Shown: positions 1-11,760, counted from the stretch's first letter. The stretch: 64,000 bases of DNA from Parelaphostrongylus tenuis (GCA_019055375.1 JAHQIW010000321.1:1-64000); one strand, 5' to 3'. Numbers and translations: made by a program. The notes: generated by a model from the sequence alone, not told the origin.

Positions 1-187
1 AACATACTATAACAGACTAATAAAAGACTACGTTTCATGATTTGACCATGTCCTCAATTCTGTAAATCTCCTGACTAACAATAACTTATTGTTTCTGATT
101 GAAATTTTTAGTATTTTCACTGCATTTTTTACAGTGTTATGATCATTCGAATATTCCTAAGAGAATTGAGTGGTGAGCAAAAATACG

Positions 188-257
188 GCCTCAGGCGGGA
201 ATGGAACCCGCGTTTCATCCTACTCGGAAACGTGCTCTACCACTACACCATCGAGGC
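188..257 (-). ncRNA. tRNA-like sequence, family A copy 1
   Basis: On the minus strand the sequence starts GCCTCGA and ends CTGAGGC, so the acceptor stem pairs in six of seven positions. The T-arm has a 5-bp GCGGG/CCCGC stem. The D-arm and A box look like GTGTAGTGGTAG, close to eukaryotic tRNA-Gly. The anticodon loop lacks U33, so a decoding tRNA is unlikely; this is a tRNA-derived module inside a repeat. Confidence 0.6.
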
Positions 258-484
258 ACATTTACGCTACCACTCATTCTTCAACATCTCATGTTAGCTA
301 CCAGCCACCAACCTTTGACAGGATTGCTCGAGTAAGCGATTTCGCTTCATAAACTGAGCCCCACTTGAGCTGACAGCCATTCTGATAACTAATATTCAAA
401 ATTTCCAATATTTTTACTGCGTTTTTCGAAGTGTTATGATTATTTATATATTTCTAAGAGAAGAGAGTGGTGAGCAGAAACACG

Positions 485-557
485 ACCTCAGGCGGGAGTC
501 GAACCCGCGCTTCGTCCTATCTGGAGACGCGTGCTCTACCACTACAGCACCAAAGCG
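485..557 (-). ncRNA. tRNA-like sequence, family A copy 2
   Basis: This is the same module as copy 1. The T-arm is perfect (GCGGG, loop TTCGACT, CCCGC) and the anticodon stem is CGTCT/GGACG around loop CCAGATA. The acceptor stem has decayed at its 5' strand (GCGCTTT). It is a tRNA-derived repeat, not an active tRNA gene. Confidence 0.55.
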
Positions 558-739
558 CATTTGCGCCACCACTCATTCTTCAACATAAAAATGCTAGAGA
601 TTTCGAATATTAGTAATCACAATGGCTGTCAGCTTAACTGGGTTTATAGAGCGAAATCGCACACTCGACCTAACTTGTTAAAGGTTGGTGGCTGATAGCT
701 AACACAGAGATGTTTGAGAATGAGTGGTCGTGAAAATGT

Positions 740-811
740 GCCTCGGTGGTGTAATGGTAGTGCATGCGTCCCCGTTATGCATAAAACACGGGTTCAATTA
801 CCGCTTAAGGC
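740..811 (+). ncRNA. tRNA-like sequence, family A copy 3 (inverted)
   Basis: Begins GCCTCGG and ends CTTAAGGC. The A box is TGGTGTAATGGTAG and the B-box-like stretch is GGTTCAATTAC. It lies opposite in direction to the two upstream copies and is more diverged in the anticodon arm. Confidence 0.5.
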
Positions 812-1045
812 CGTGTTTTTGCTCACGCTCAATTTTCTTAGGAATATGTTTTCGTTTTTGATCAAAATTGTCGGTATTTCCTGTCTCGCTGACGAGTTTA
901 CTGCTTAGAGACCTCCGCGGAATTGAAGTGTTACTACTAGATTAAGGAAAAAGTTTTTGATATCAGTGAAAGTTTCAATTTTATGATAGTTTCGCACAGT
1001 ATCGATTATTGTAATTGCATGGGAATATCTCAGGAATATTTCCAT

Positions 1046-1440
1046 AAGAAACTCCACGGGTCTACGGTGCGTTGAAAGAAAAGTGCGCGACATTGATTCG
1101 TCGAAAGCACGCGCTGTTTCAGAAAGATGATACCAACCCTCACACAGCACACAAGACTATGGAGAAGCTTGATGAAATAGAGTTATCGAGGTCTTACCGA
1201 ATCTAGCCTACAATCCTAATGCTGCATCGTCCGACTATGGTCTTTTCTGCTCAAAGCAACATTTTCTGCGAGGAAGCCATTCCGAGACATTTAACCAAGT
1301 CGAAGAGACATGTCAGATATTTTTGATTCAAAACCCAAGAAATGGCGCTTCCAGGAAATCCGGAAGCTTGCAGATCGTTGGCATGAAATCGTGGATAATA
1401 ATGATTTTTACTTTGACAAAAATTATTGCTGTTCTTACTT
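1046..1440 (+). pseudogene. mariner transposase relic, C-terminal half
   Basis: Mariner transposases cut and paste DNA using a DD34D catalytic domain in the nucleus. Conceptual translation, switching frame at least twice, shows the sequence around the third catalytic Asp as DTNPHTAH (family DNARPHTA), then a diverged SPNLAASDYGLF (family YSPDLAPSDYHLF). It ends with a well-kept C-terminus, DSKPKKWRFQEI and RWHEIVDNNDFYFD. In-frame stops and frameshifts show it is dead. The N-terminal half and both inverted repeats are not visible here. Confidence 0.75.
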
Positions 1441-1699
1441 GAATTTATACATAAACTCTGAGTTATCAGCGGGTGTTAAAAAACTTTTCCCCAACTATTA
1501 GTCTCACCAATGTGTTGAAAATTACAGGAAAAGCAAAACAGCTGTTCCAATGGAGGACAGTGTGGAGGATTTGTCAATACATTGCTATAATCCAAGTTAA
1601 TTGGAGCTCCTATCATTTTTCTTCACCAATTTCCCTTCAGATCACAGACTGTATCTCATCTACGGTGATTTTGTGATTGTTACTTACGCCTCCATAACA

Positions 1700-4190
1700 G
1701 CTGTCAAAACTGTAGCAATTGTTGTTGCAATGATTCTAAGATAAAAGTAAAACTGGACGTAAAAAGGCTATGAACACATTATCTCCCATATGCGGTTCAC
1801 TTGTTATCTCCACACCAATACGATCTGGCTTTGCCTCTCTCAGCCATCTATCAACCGTATCGCGTCTATCAGCTCACCCTCGAACGCGATTGATCTGGGT
1901 GGAATAAGTTGGCAATGCTGTCAGTTAAACCGAAGTGTTACTCGAATAAAATTATTATCGTTGTCCAGTAGTCCGTGATAGAAGTGATAGAATTGAAATA
2001 TAGCTGAGAAAGCTCTAATCGGCAGCATCGGTGGCGTGGTGGATAACACGTGAGACTGCAAAAAACCTTATAATGAGTTCCTTACCCTGTTGAGGTTTCT
2101 GATCTCCTCTTTTCTCATCAGTTTTGTGATTACTTTTTGAATCATACCCTACCTTGGAAAGAATGGGCTAAAAATAGAAAATCAAATTTAAACGCCATCA
2201 AATGCCACAGCGGCTCAATGATGCACTTTGTAACTATCAAATCGGCTTCGGCTTTTTTTTCTCGAATCCTTTCAAATGCGAATGTCTTCGCAATTTTACG
2301 CAATTGCACGAGCTCCTCAAGCACTTGCCATTTTGTCAAGATTAGATGCTACATATAGCTCAACATAAAAAGCAGTCTCTCACGAATGGATTGAAGCACA
2401 ATACGGTCATTATTGAAAGATAAATCTGTCGAATATGACTACTGAATCTCTGATAGTAAACAATGATTTTTCATCACTTTTATTACTGAAACAAGTGCGA
2501 ATGTCTCAAAACATTGGATGAAATTTCATTTATACGGAGTGTAAGGTCTATTCGAATTTATGAAGGAAGCAGTATGAGAAGTTCTACAAGTTTCAGTCCC
2601 GACTTTTTCTTTTTTACCTGTTAACAGTGACAAATTAAGCATGCAGAGTAATATAATTAAGTAAAGGTTAGCTAAGTTTCGTATAACAGATTAATGAAGC
2701 GTCACAGTGGTGTCCATAAATAGTGAAATTTCGTTTGCAATCAAAGTATATTTTTTGTGAGCAACACTCGAGAGGGCAAAAACTGAGAACAACAGGAGCG
2801 ATGATGTCAACACTCGAGCAATTGGACAAATTGTCAATAAAAATAGACAGGCACTCGTGTGTAACAAGGATAAATAAATCTCAATGCGCTCCTGCAAAAC
2901 TGCATCTCGTAAAGTTTGGTGTGACAGGAACAAATGTTCTGAAGTTCTGCTTAGGTGTGAAGTTTTTGAATGACAATATGTAGTAGTAGTTATTGCTCTC
3001 GTGACGAGCGACACCTATAAGTGCGACAGTGAAGTTACAGGAGTGACCTATATGGAAAACTGAATGTTATATTCTTTTAGTTGTTATATATTTGCGCTCA
3101 AAAGTTTTTTTCCTCAGCCAATTATTCCTTGGCTTGTCCAACGAAAATGCTGTGATAAGTGTGGTGCACAAAAATCACAATAAAATAGCCAGTTTGAACG
3201 TAAAGTTGCCGGATAGGTCGATGTGATAATCGAAGATGTTATAAAGAGCACAGCGAAAGTGAGATGTTGTCGTGAGGTGTTTCAAGATAGCTTTCAAGAT
3301 AGCATAATAATCACTGCGGTTGACAAATCTGAGCTCAAGGTAGGAAACTGCTTTCGACAATTGTACGTGTCTGTCTGTATTTATTTTCTTTTTCATTTGT
3401 TAGATTACATTCCTCGCGGTCCAATATTTAAGTGAGTCCGTTAACGGCTGACATCGATGTATCCAGTGCCCTTTCTATTTCTATTTGTTTTTTCTCAATT
3501 TTTTCCTCGAGTGGAATCCTTTTTAACTCTGTTTGAAGCCATGAGGCTTTTCAAGCTCACAGAGACTAACATTATTATTGCAGAAATATCTATAAATAGC
3601 TATTTAGAGAGGAGAGAGACCAAAAAGTTAACGTTCTCTCGATGCCAAATAAGAGTAAAAGCGTTTGACGGTAATCAATCAAAGTCTGCCTGCTGCATTC
3701 GACTTTATCATGCAAAAATCAGTGTTGCTCTATCTCTGTCTCCTCGATATTAACTTGACATTTTGAAAGGATGGAAGGCTCTACGAGCCCTTGACACGAA
3801 ATCTTATAAGTCACCGATTAAGTGAGCATTGCAAGGCACTTTCAATCACTGCAATAGGCGCGTTCCTTCCACTACTTAGTGATCATATGGAATTTACAGG
3901 CAATAATCATTGGAAATCTCCCAGATTACTCATTGCTCAATGTGGAAGTGAATTTCAAAAATTATTTGAACGTTATCGAAGGCTTGAGCACTCCTTGCAT
4001 AACGCTGGCGAGCATGCGTGCATGTGAACCGTCAGCCCATGCTAGTTTTCAAGCTTTTACCTCGAAGTAGCCAGTAGAGAGTAGCTAGGCTATACCTTTT
4101 ATCTAGTTCGATCAAGATATGCTATTGCTCCTATACGGATCTCAGAATAAGTACTCCACAGGCAAAAAGGACGATATGATAAAGACTTGA
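1700..4190. other. No recognisable gene
   Basis: A+T-rich sequence with only short open frames lacking matched splice signals or known motifs. Around 2,005-2,080 there is a weak A-box-like stretch (GGCGTGGTGGATAACACG) without a convincing B box. I see nothing else to annotate. Confidence 0.5.
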
Positions 4191-4207
4191 ACACCGCGGC
4201 AGCATGA

Positions 4208-4700
4208 TTAGGTTGGTGAAAAAGTATTTGCGCTTTCAGATTGAAATGTGCCATTCAATATTGGAATGTAGATTTAGACAAATGTGGTTGTTTTGAAAAT
4301 CATTTTGATGCGCACTTATCACTTCATGTTCTGTTGCTAATGACGTGTTACTTGTTGTTTCCCTTTTCATGTCAAAGTGAAAGGATGTTGGTTGATACAA
4401 AAATAAATGCCCCTGCAGGGAGTGATTCGAAGATGAGTCATGAAATAGCAAAGACAACTCAAAACATCAAAACGCACTTGGTCACGGACTTCGAACGAAG
4501 GTACAGTGCAATCGTGGTCCAGGAAGTCTCGTAAAAGAGACGCATTTCAACAATACATAAACCTCGAATAATTCTCTCCTAGCCTTATGAGAAATCATAG
4601 GATGACCATCATTTGACTTGATCTTCTCAAGTAGACCCGAGATGTGGCAGAAGAACCCAACGTTGACCATTCCACCATTCTCGTCATTTGAACCATGTTA
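4208..4700 (+). mobile_element. mariner-like relic, 5' end with terminal repeat
   Basis: It opens with TTAGGTTGGTGAAAAAGTA, matching the mariner inverted-terminal-repeat pattern TTAGGTTGG. About 180 bp later a short frame reads MLVDTKIN, then HEIAKTTQNI and RYSA, resembling the N-terminal helix-turn-helix region of hookworm-type mariner transposases. Further decayed frames (for example NVDHSTI near 4,660) resemble the second helix-turn-helix. There are stops throughout. The catalytic domain is not recognisable. Confidence 0.6.
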
Positions 4701-4979
4701 GAAAAGTAATTGTGGCTTGAGAATGCGCTAAAACCGCATTTAATCTTATACCTGCCCAAATTCCTAGAATAAATCTACGGAACGTCTTTTCTAGAAGTTT
4801 CGAAACATTATTGTTCGCGGACGGAACAGGTAGAGAGGTAAGGACGATTCTAGACTAATGGCAGAGAACAGAAGAAGAAGACTGAAGTTTTTGGAGCTAT
4901 GAAAGTTTGATGAGCTGAATTTGCTAGAAAAAAAAGCCGTGAAAAACTTGTTTGAGAAATTCTTATTGAACATGATCTT

Positions 4980-6880
4980 TTTTGTTCAAAGGAGGATGAC
5001 CTAGAATTATTGCTCTACTGTCGCTTCGCTCCATCATAGTCACTACAACAGAAAACAAAAAATAATGCTACTTCGAAATAATTAGTTCAGTTACTAATTC
5101 ATAGAGTCTCATAATTGGCTCAATTACTAATTCATAGAGTACAGTGGAAGAAAGTTATAGTGAATTAGAATGAAAGTGGAACAATATTCAACTTATAGCC
5201 GTCAATTCTAAAGCCAGCTAGCAGTTATATCAACTTTAGGAATACACAAGGCATTGCTTTCATTCATTGTGCGTGATATCTGACGACGACGTAGGAGGTG
5301 CACACAAAACCCCGTTGTCAGGTTACACGCAGCTTGTAAATGAAATATTAGCCGAATACAAGCGAAGGCCAAAGAAAGACTCTAGAGAGTGCAAGAAGCA
5401 AAGAATAAGAAAAGGGAGAAAAGGAGTGGGTGAAGCTATCGTATTCAATCGAAAAAGTGGTAAACCGAATTGTATAATATATTTATATAATAACCTCATA
5501 CATATGCATATATATATACATGTTTTGAATGCATCTATGTATATGTATATGTACCTACGTATATGTATATATACATATATATAGTAATCTTACTATAAGA
5601 CCTACTTATGCTACGAGAATGATAAAAATGTCACCATTTCAATCATAAGGATAGTGAGTTATGAGAAAAACTGAGAACCTCTAGCGAATTTTGGACACGC
5701 GTTTACTTTTCAGGGTCTCACGTGTATTTCAATTTACTAAAGAGACCCTTATATTCCCTTTCTCTCAGCCATGTTTTCGCCCTATCCGTATTATTAGCAA
5801 TCAATCATCAATGCGAATGACTGACAGCGCTTTAAACTCATCAGATTATTATCGGTGGCTTATGAATGATGATTAATCTTGTTCAAAATTATTCTTTCTC
5901 TTCAATCTAGCAACTTATCAAATTCGACCATTAAAAAATTATCAATCTCATCAACACCTTGAATAGAATTATTCGATGTGATTTGGAAAGAATCGAAAGA
6001 GCGATTTATAGGGTATGTAGGGCAGCACTTTTTGTGAAGAAAAAAGTGCAAAATCATTAACATCTAATTCAAGAAGAGCAAATAATGGTCAAGCTCTCTC
6101 GCGCTTGATTTGCAGAACACAGATTATTTTGTTCAAGATTAGCATGCAGCAAAACTCACAAGCATCACTGCGTTTGTTGCTTCAGAATACGTGGAGTAAT
6201 GTTGAAGAAGAAAGGAAGTTTATTGAGAAACGATCTATCACAAAAGTGAGCAGCGCACTAATCTTTGGAAAACCTCAAAATCACCTTTAATTTTTTGAAT
6301 TTAGGAAAAGTCTGAGCTTGATTGCCAGTGACAGGAAATACTTGTCTGCAAACAAATTGTCGTAGGAAACGACAGACTTGCATCACTTTTCGTAGTTGTT
6401 TTGCATAGGCCCACGAGTCACTTGGACCGTCAGCAGGTGGCAAAACACTCAATCATTTTCTTTTTATTCGCGAAAGCTAGAGAGTCATAGTAACGTGGGT
6501 GATAACAGTGAGTCAAAAGTGGGATCGGAGAAAAAACAAATCGAAAATTATTTTTAGAAAATCTTATATTTGATGGAGTAAGAACCGACTGTAAAACCGT
6601 GGACTACAATTAGCCTTGCGGGTGAAAAAAAGACCACAAATGGAAATCACCTAGCTTTTGTTAATCTAGCAATATGTTGAAGAAAGCTCAAAAGCTTGAA
6701 GTTTTATGTTGTCGTCTGGATTTACATGCAATTTTTATGTCGCATTTATGACCTTGTAGACGCAAATGAGTCTGTTTGCGGGATTGCACCTTGCGGAATA
6801 TGTCGACCAAATGTGTGCAAGACGAAAGTAATCAAAAGTACAAGGGAGGTGGCTATAAGCCTTCTTCAAAAGCTCGATCT
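4980..6880. other. No gene seen; TATATG-rich microsatellite inside
   Basis: The only structure is a run of TATATG/TATATA repeats at about 5,500-5,582. The open frame at 5,267-5,584 ends inside that microsatellite and shows no domain. The rest is unassigned A+T-rich sequence. Confidence 0.5.
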
Positions 6881-6890
6881 AGTAGAGTAT

Positions 6891-7200
6891 CAGGTTGGTC
6901 GAAAAGTATTCGCGGTTTATGCATTAATGCCTGTTGATATTGCGCCACCTTTTAGAAAAATTTGGATATATAAACATATTATTTTAGTGCGCATTTCTCG
7001 CTTTATGTTTCGTTGGTAATGAAGAATTACTTGTTGTTTAGTTTACATTTATTTCAGATTGTGGAGATGATGTCGGTCGATGCAAAAATAATCGCGTTTT
7101 TCGAGCCGCAAGTTGGAAATGAATCCTACAGTAGAAGAAATACAACATCGGTAGTGCATTTGATTCATGAATTACTAAGGAACGTACAGTACAGTGGTGG
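6891..7200 (+). mobile_element. mariner-like relic, 5' end
   Basis: It starts AGGTTGGTCGAAAAGTATTC, a mariner terminal-repeat match. It shares its next ~190 bp layout with the 4.2-kb relic (CGCTTTATGTTTCGTTGGTAA here versus CACTTCATGTTCTGTTGCTAA there). A short frame from about 7,070 reads MSVDAKIIAFFEPQ, then VVHLIHELLRNVQ, comparable with mariner N-termini. It is truncated and interrupted. Confidence 0.55.
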
Positions 7201-7265
7201 TTGTTTTTGTCCACATAGTTTTCGTCCTATTTTATTCCATTTTGATCCGTCTTCATAGTGTTTTT

Positions 7266-7483
7266 TTCAGTGTAGACCCCAGTACTTTAGCATTCAGTTC
7301 GTTGCTCGCCTTCTTCTTGAGCCTCGTAGAATACTGGTTGGAAGTCTCCTTGCTATCTCGAGGATAGCCTGGTTGTGGCATTCCATGATGCGTTGTTGTT
7401 GACTACTGAAGAGAGGTGGGGTAGAGCTAGGCTCCACGCGCGTCGTGACGAGCATTGCAACCACTCGACCACGGCACCCTTTT
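7266..7483 (-). mobile_element. SINE family C copy
   Basis: Minus-strand copy of a tRNA-headed SINE. The head, read on the minus strand, is GGTGCCGTGGTCGAGTGG, like the A-box region of a Leu/Ser tRNA. The body contains the family blocks AACAACAACGC and CTCGAGATAGCAAGGAGAC. The 3' end faces lower coordinates and carries CTAAAGTACTGGGG. No coding capacity. Confidence 0.7.
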
Positions 7484-7489
7484 TGGTCT

Positions 7490-9480
7490 TATGAGGAGGT
7501 CATCGTCTTCTTCTTGTGTTCTTTTTTAAAATGTGAATTCTGTGGATAGATACTGATGATTTCAAAATTCTGCACTGAGAAGAGGCAGAGAGTACGAGTT
7601 CAAGGTACTTGCTGATAGTCACTTCTCACGTCAATAGTACTTCTAATAAACGATGAACAAAAACAGAGAGCTAATCACATAATACATGTGATAATAGAGT
7701 TGATAAATTTACGGATGCATGAATATTAACAATAATTAAGAATAGGTGCTGAAAATCTATCCAAAAGTCGGTTACACATTATCACAATCGCGAACGGAAC
7801 CATAAGCTATTTCACTTTCAAGAAAAGAATGTAATCTGAACAACATGGGTCTGGATATCCACGTGGCCTTGGTTGCTCTTTGAGCAGTTGACTTTTTCTC
7901 AGGACTTTCATTGGACGCCGGCAGAAAAGGTCGCTGGAATTGCTAGATGCCGCAGTGCTTGAATGCTTCCAGATTTTTATTACAGGTGGAGGCTAAAATT
8001 TTAATGTGAATGGAGAAAGCGTTTCTAGGATAAATCCGGTACCTAACTACCGACCATAGAAGCACGACTGACAGATAGCCCGGAATAGCATGGACAGGCA
8101 AGATTTTCTGGTTTCAACGGTTTGAACTAAATAAACGCTTCACAAAATCGAGAAAACCCGAGACAGCAGACAGAAATGACTAGAGTCTGGAACGATGAGA
8201 GTATCACTTTATAGGCAGTATATAATTGCAAAATGAATCGAAATCTAATTTCTCTAGAGATATCTAAAGCGTTAACTCGCATGCTTAGTTCAAATTTTTA
8301 TACTAACTTGTCTTGTGGCATCTTTTTCTCAAAGAAAAAAAATGCTTAGACAATCCGATTGCTAATCAGTGGTTTAGAAATCAGAGATCTGTTAATAGTG
8401 AGTATCAATAGATTTTAATGCGTTTTCAATGTGAAATCAAGTATCGTCGAGATCTATCAACACATTCACGCTTTCAAAACAGCGGATCGATTACCCCAGT
8501 TCTAAATGACGACTCAAGATGTCGTCTATCGTTTACTTACGAGAAGTTAGCTTTTATTATTCACGAAGTCAGACCTTAGAAATCGATAATATGAAAATAA
8601 ACATCACTATTATATTTTGAAGGTTGGTAAAAGATCACGACGTATAGACACTGATTTTGCACATAGATTGATTTGCTTTTCCCGTTATTCAATAGGCAGA
8701 TTTTTGTTAAGCCGCATATTTGCCAAGGTCTCATGGTTTTGCTACGATATGATTCGCTGTCACTTTAATGCAATTTATATCACCTGCCTCCAACTGGCAC
8801 TCCATTGATTCATGCTGGTAGCAACACATCGCCTACCAGCGAATGTCGTACACCTAAGATATGCACTGTGAAGTGCACACTTCAAGGATACCAAGGTCAT
8901 CATATTTCACGCCCACGCTATACATCGAGATATCTAATCATCTAAGTCTAGTACTTTCTTGTGTTGCTAGTATTCCAAGAGAACCATTAGCTAATTGCTC
9001 TTGTTCACCGGTTGCGATTGAGACGCACCACGTATCTCATCCAACTAATTTTTCATTTGAGACAGATTTCCGGTCACTGATCGTCGACGAAGGATCGAGC
9101 TTCGGGATACCTTCGCAAAACAAGATTTCCTTGGCATACCAGGATAACTCTATATTTAAGTATGTTAGCTGACCCTTCGTAATGCTCAAGGTCGCGCCAA
9201 AATCTCAAATAAGTCAAGAGTAATCATACAGTCGAATTTTTTAACGCAGAACTGGCAATCAGCTATCAGAATTTAGTATTTTTCAGCGTAATAAGTGATT
9301 TAGAATTAGCTTTTTTTCCATAGATCTCCCTTTCTTGAGTATCAGTGAAACATCCAAGAAAATATTATCTCTCATAACCCGCTTTCGAGATGAGACCGCA
9401 TTTAATTTGATTTGCATCGTATGAAGTTATTAGAACGACGTCATAGACGAAAAAAATGTTATAGACGTCCAGCGACGTTA
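7490..9480. other. No recognisable gene
   Basis: Unassigned A+T-rich sequence. The frame at 8,861-9,172 (103 codons) has no motif I recognise and no flanking splice pattern I trust. It may be chance. Confidence 0.45.
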
Positions 9481-9487
9481 CACACGC

Positions 9488-9520
9488 ACAAATATATTAT
9501 ATATATATATATATATGTTA
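9488..9520. repeat. AT microsatellite
   Basis: A run of alternating TA dinucleotides directly upstream of a SINE family C insertion. Confidence 0.9.
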
Positions 9521-9526
9521 TAAAGG

Positions 9527-9775
9527 CGGCGCCGTAGCCAAGTGGTAGTGATGTTTGTCGCGGCGCGCGTGAAGTCGAGCTTCCCACCAGATCTCTTCAG
9601 CAGTCAACAACAACGCTCTATAAACTCCACAGAGTTACGCTATCCTCGAGATTGCAAGGAGGCTCTCTCAACCAGTATTCTACGATGTTCAAGGAGAAGA
9701 GGAAACAACGAATCAAACGCTAAACGTACTAGAAACGGCACACAAAAAATACTGTGAAGACGGACCGATGAAGTG
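9527..9775 (+). mobile_element. SINE family C copy
   Basis: It starts GGCGCCGTAGCCAAGTGG (tRNA A-box-like) and continues with CAACAACAACGCTC, CCTCGAGATTGCAAGGAGG and CCAGTATTCTACGA. It ends near CGCTAAACGTACTAG. It sits between two AT microsatellites, so a target-site duplication cannot be told apart from the repeat. Confidence 0.75.
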
Positions 9776-9788
9776 TGAAGTAGAAGAT

Positions 9789-9833
<45 letters not shown>

Positions 9834-9914
9834 TTATACATATATATAATATATATATTATACATACATATAATGTAAATGAATATTATACATATATGAA
9901 TATATACATATATA

Positions 9915-9945
<31 letters not shown>

Positions 9946-9950
9946 ATAAG
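9789..9950. repeat. long AT/ATATT microsatellite
   Basis: About 160 bp of TA-dinucleotide repeats with ATTATACATA interruptions. The apparent minus-strand frame across it (Ile-Tyr repeats) is an artefact of the microsatellite. Confidence 0.95.
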
Positions 9951-10105
9951 ACCGTTGAGTAGTATGCAAGGCAGAAAGAAAGGAAGAGAAGTAGCAAAGC
10001 AATGACCTCGGTGGTGTAGTGATAGCAGGTCCCCTGTTACTGGTGATTAGGAGTTCAACTTCCACCCGATATCAAATGTTTTACATACTACTCAGCGGTT
10101 ATAGA
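9951..10105 (+). repeat. tRNA-like module enclosed by an inverted repeat
   Basis: The flanks ACCGTTGAGTAGTATG (from 9,952) and CATACTACTCAGCGGT (to about 10,100) are near-perfect reverse complements. Between them lies a plus-strand tRNA-like sequence at about 10,007-10,075. Its A box is TGGTGTAGTGATAGCAG and its B-box-like motif is GAGTTCAACTTCC. The plan matches family A (tRNA-like core inside a short inverted repeat), but the sequence differs. Confidence 0.6.
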
Positions 10106-10194
10106 TAAAAACTGAAAGACTATACTAGTGGAGAAAAATAATGAAATAAAGAATTCTCAAATTTACACTATATGTAATAAGTACATGGGGATGA

Positions 10195-10395
10195 ATTAGC
10201 GAAGTGGTTGCTGGTGCGGGGCTTGCGGAAGCAATTTGTTAAGCAAAACCGGTTCATTCCACTCCTCCAGCACCTTGCAATCAACTAGCGAACGCCTTAT
10301 ACAGTGCCTTAGTTCGCTTATAAAGAAAGCATAATACATAAGCAGCGACCGAAGCAACTCGTGAAATGCTCAAAGGTCAATCAGAATTCGCTTTT
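10195..10395 (+). repeat. Family E dispersed repeat (possible tRNA-headed SINE)
   Basis: It begins TTAGCGAAGTGGTTGCTGG, has a B-box-like CCGGTTCATTCC, and ends with the block AAGCAGCGACCGAAGCAAC. The copy at 40.2 kb shares the head layout, the mid block (TTGCAATC followed by GAACGCCTTA) and the end block (AAGCAGCAGCCGAAGCAAC). Confidence 0.5.
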
Positions 10396-10399
10396 ATTT

Positions 10400-10560
10400 G
10401 ACCGCCTCTTGCGGTGGTATGATGTTACAATATATCCAATGGTGTAGAGTGGTGCGCAAAAACGCTTGCATCAGTTGGGATTCGAACCCACATTACACTC
10501 TATCTAGGAACGCGTGCTGAATCGTTGCACCACAACTACACTACACTACATGCAAGACAA
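10400..10560 (-). repeat. Family B tRNA-like element (single arm)
   Basis: The plus strand opens GACCGCCTCTTGCGGTGGT, a self-complementary tail hairpin of this family. It continues through GAGTGGTGCGCAAAAACG into a minus-strand tRNA-like sequence whose B box reads on plus as GGGATTCGAACCC. Unlike the other family B loci, the second inverted arm is not evident. Confidence 0.65.
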
Positions 10561-10569
10561 CCAATGTGA

Positions 10570-11140
10570 TGCCACTTTAGCAAATCTTTGTTCACGCTGC
10601 TGAAACAGAATATATTTGAAGAAATGTTCCAGCGCAGATTACTAACAGAAACAATGCAGATGTTCAGAAGTAAAGTTTGATTTCAAGCAAAGCTGGTTGA
10701 TGAATTTCTGCAATGAACCATTCATAAATGTGAGAGCAAAGGAAAAATGAAGATTGTGCTAGTTAGATGTGTAAAAGCACCATAATATGAGTGAAACCAA
10801 ATGTCTCGCTGGATAAATGCTGCGTCACACTATTACACATACACAACGCCAACATCGCACATCAGAAGAACTAAACCGGATGAGGTGCGCTCCAGTTGTA
10901 TTGCAAATCGAGTAGTGTCTCAGGAAAGATGCTTGCCAGTTATATATTGCAGTATTTTTTTCCACTGAAAAGTATTGGGGAGTTTTCTGTACCAAAACTG
11001 AGCCTTATTTGAATCCGCTCAAATTTGGGTTTTCTCATAATTTTCTTTGCTGTATTGTCTTAAGTTTTTGCTTCTCAAATCCAGTAATTCCTAAAAATCC
11101 GCGTTATGTTGAAGAGTATCCTGGAATCTTTAGCCAGAAA
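10570..11140. other. No gene seen
   Basis: Unassigned sequence between a family B repeat and a mariner relic. No open frame or motif is supportable. Confidence 0.5.
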
Positions 11141-11159
11141 GCCGTAGTAGCATCGCTCG

Positions 11160-11760
11160 CCATTTGAATGAAATGAGCTGCCTCAAAGTGATGTCTGGAT
11201 GGACACGTGATGCATTAACCGATCACGACCGCGTTGCGCGCGTGAAGATCTACAAAAGTCTTTTGCTGTGACCGCATAGGCACGACTTTCTCAAGTCGTT
11301 CATCACTAGGGACGAGTCCTGGGTCTATTACGAATCCACCATGCACGCCTGCTGGTTGCATGACGGTAAGGACCCGCCAGCTTAATCGGAGCCCAAGTTC
11401 TATGCTGAAAGAATATAGTCTCGGCTTTCTGGGCATTGACAAGGTATGTTGTTTCAAAAACTGCTCGGCAACAAACATGCATTAATGTCTACGTTTGGAA
11501 GGAACAACTCTGGAAGCTAACCGCAGTAGTGCGAAAGACGTGTCCGAAATAACTCATCGTCGTTCTTCTCGAGGACGACGCTCGAGTTCGTGTTGCAATG
11601 TGCGCTCGCCACTTTTGGAGAACCTCAGCTATACCACGGTACCAAATCCACCATATAGTCCTGATCTTGCTTCATTGAAATATCACCTTTCTCTCTTCAC
11701 GGAGAGCAATCTGCGAGAGAAATATTAAGAAACTGAAAACATCTCAAAAGTGACTTATCC
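11160..11760 (+). pseudogene. mariner transposase relic, catalytic region
   Basis: The plus-strand translation shows VARVKIYKSLL, then HDFLKSFITRDESWVYYE, which is the mariner motif around the first catalytic Asp (family FL..IVTGDE.W). Next come HACWLHD and, after frameshifts, remnants of the DNA-x-PH and YSPDL region near 11,600-11,680 (PPYSPDLASLKYHL). The stop codons and frame changes make it a pseudogene. It belongs to a different mariner lineage from the 1-kb relic, judging by GDE-type spacing and residue choice (inference). Confidence 0.75.

Larger units (their letters stand above)
100..880. repeat. Family A tRNA-like repeat array (two tandem units plus one inverted unit)
   Basis: Two direct units (tRNA-like cores at 188 and 485, period 297 bp) are followed by a third unit in the opposite orientation with its core at 740. 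Each core is flanked by a short inverted repeat, AGTGGTG on one side and CACCACT on the other. A longer tail containing CCAGCCACCAACC and GCGATTTCGCTT runs straight into the left flank of the next unit, so the units are head to tail without a gap. The same unit recurs at 41 kb. Family identity is unknown to me. Confidence 0.75.

Noticed and set aside
188..811. Functional tRNA genes in the family A array
   Set aside because: The cloverleaf is partly kept, but position 33 is C and the anticodon loop varies between copies; the copies sit inside a repeat.
2095..2125. Minus-strand CTGATGA with a GAAA 15 nt later
   Set aside because: The intervening bases do not pair as stem II and stem I is absent; chance match.
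7553..7559. CTGATGA, candidate hammerhead box
   Set aside because: No stem II hairpin and no GAAA follow within the needed distance.
9713..9997. 94-codon minus-strand frame rich in Ile and Tyr
   Set aside because: It is a translation of the AT microsatellite, not a gene.
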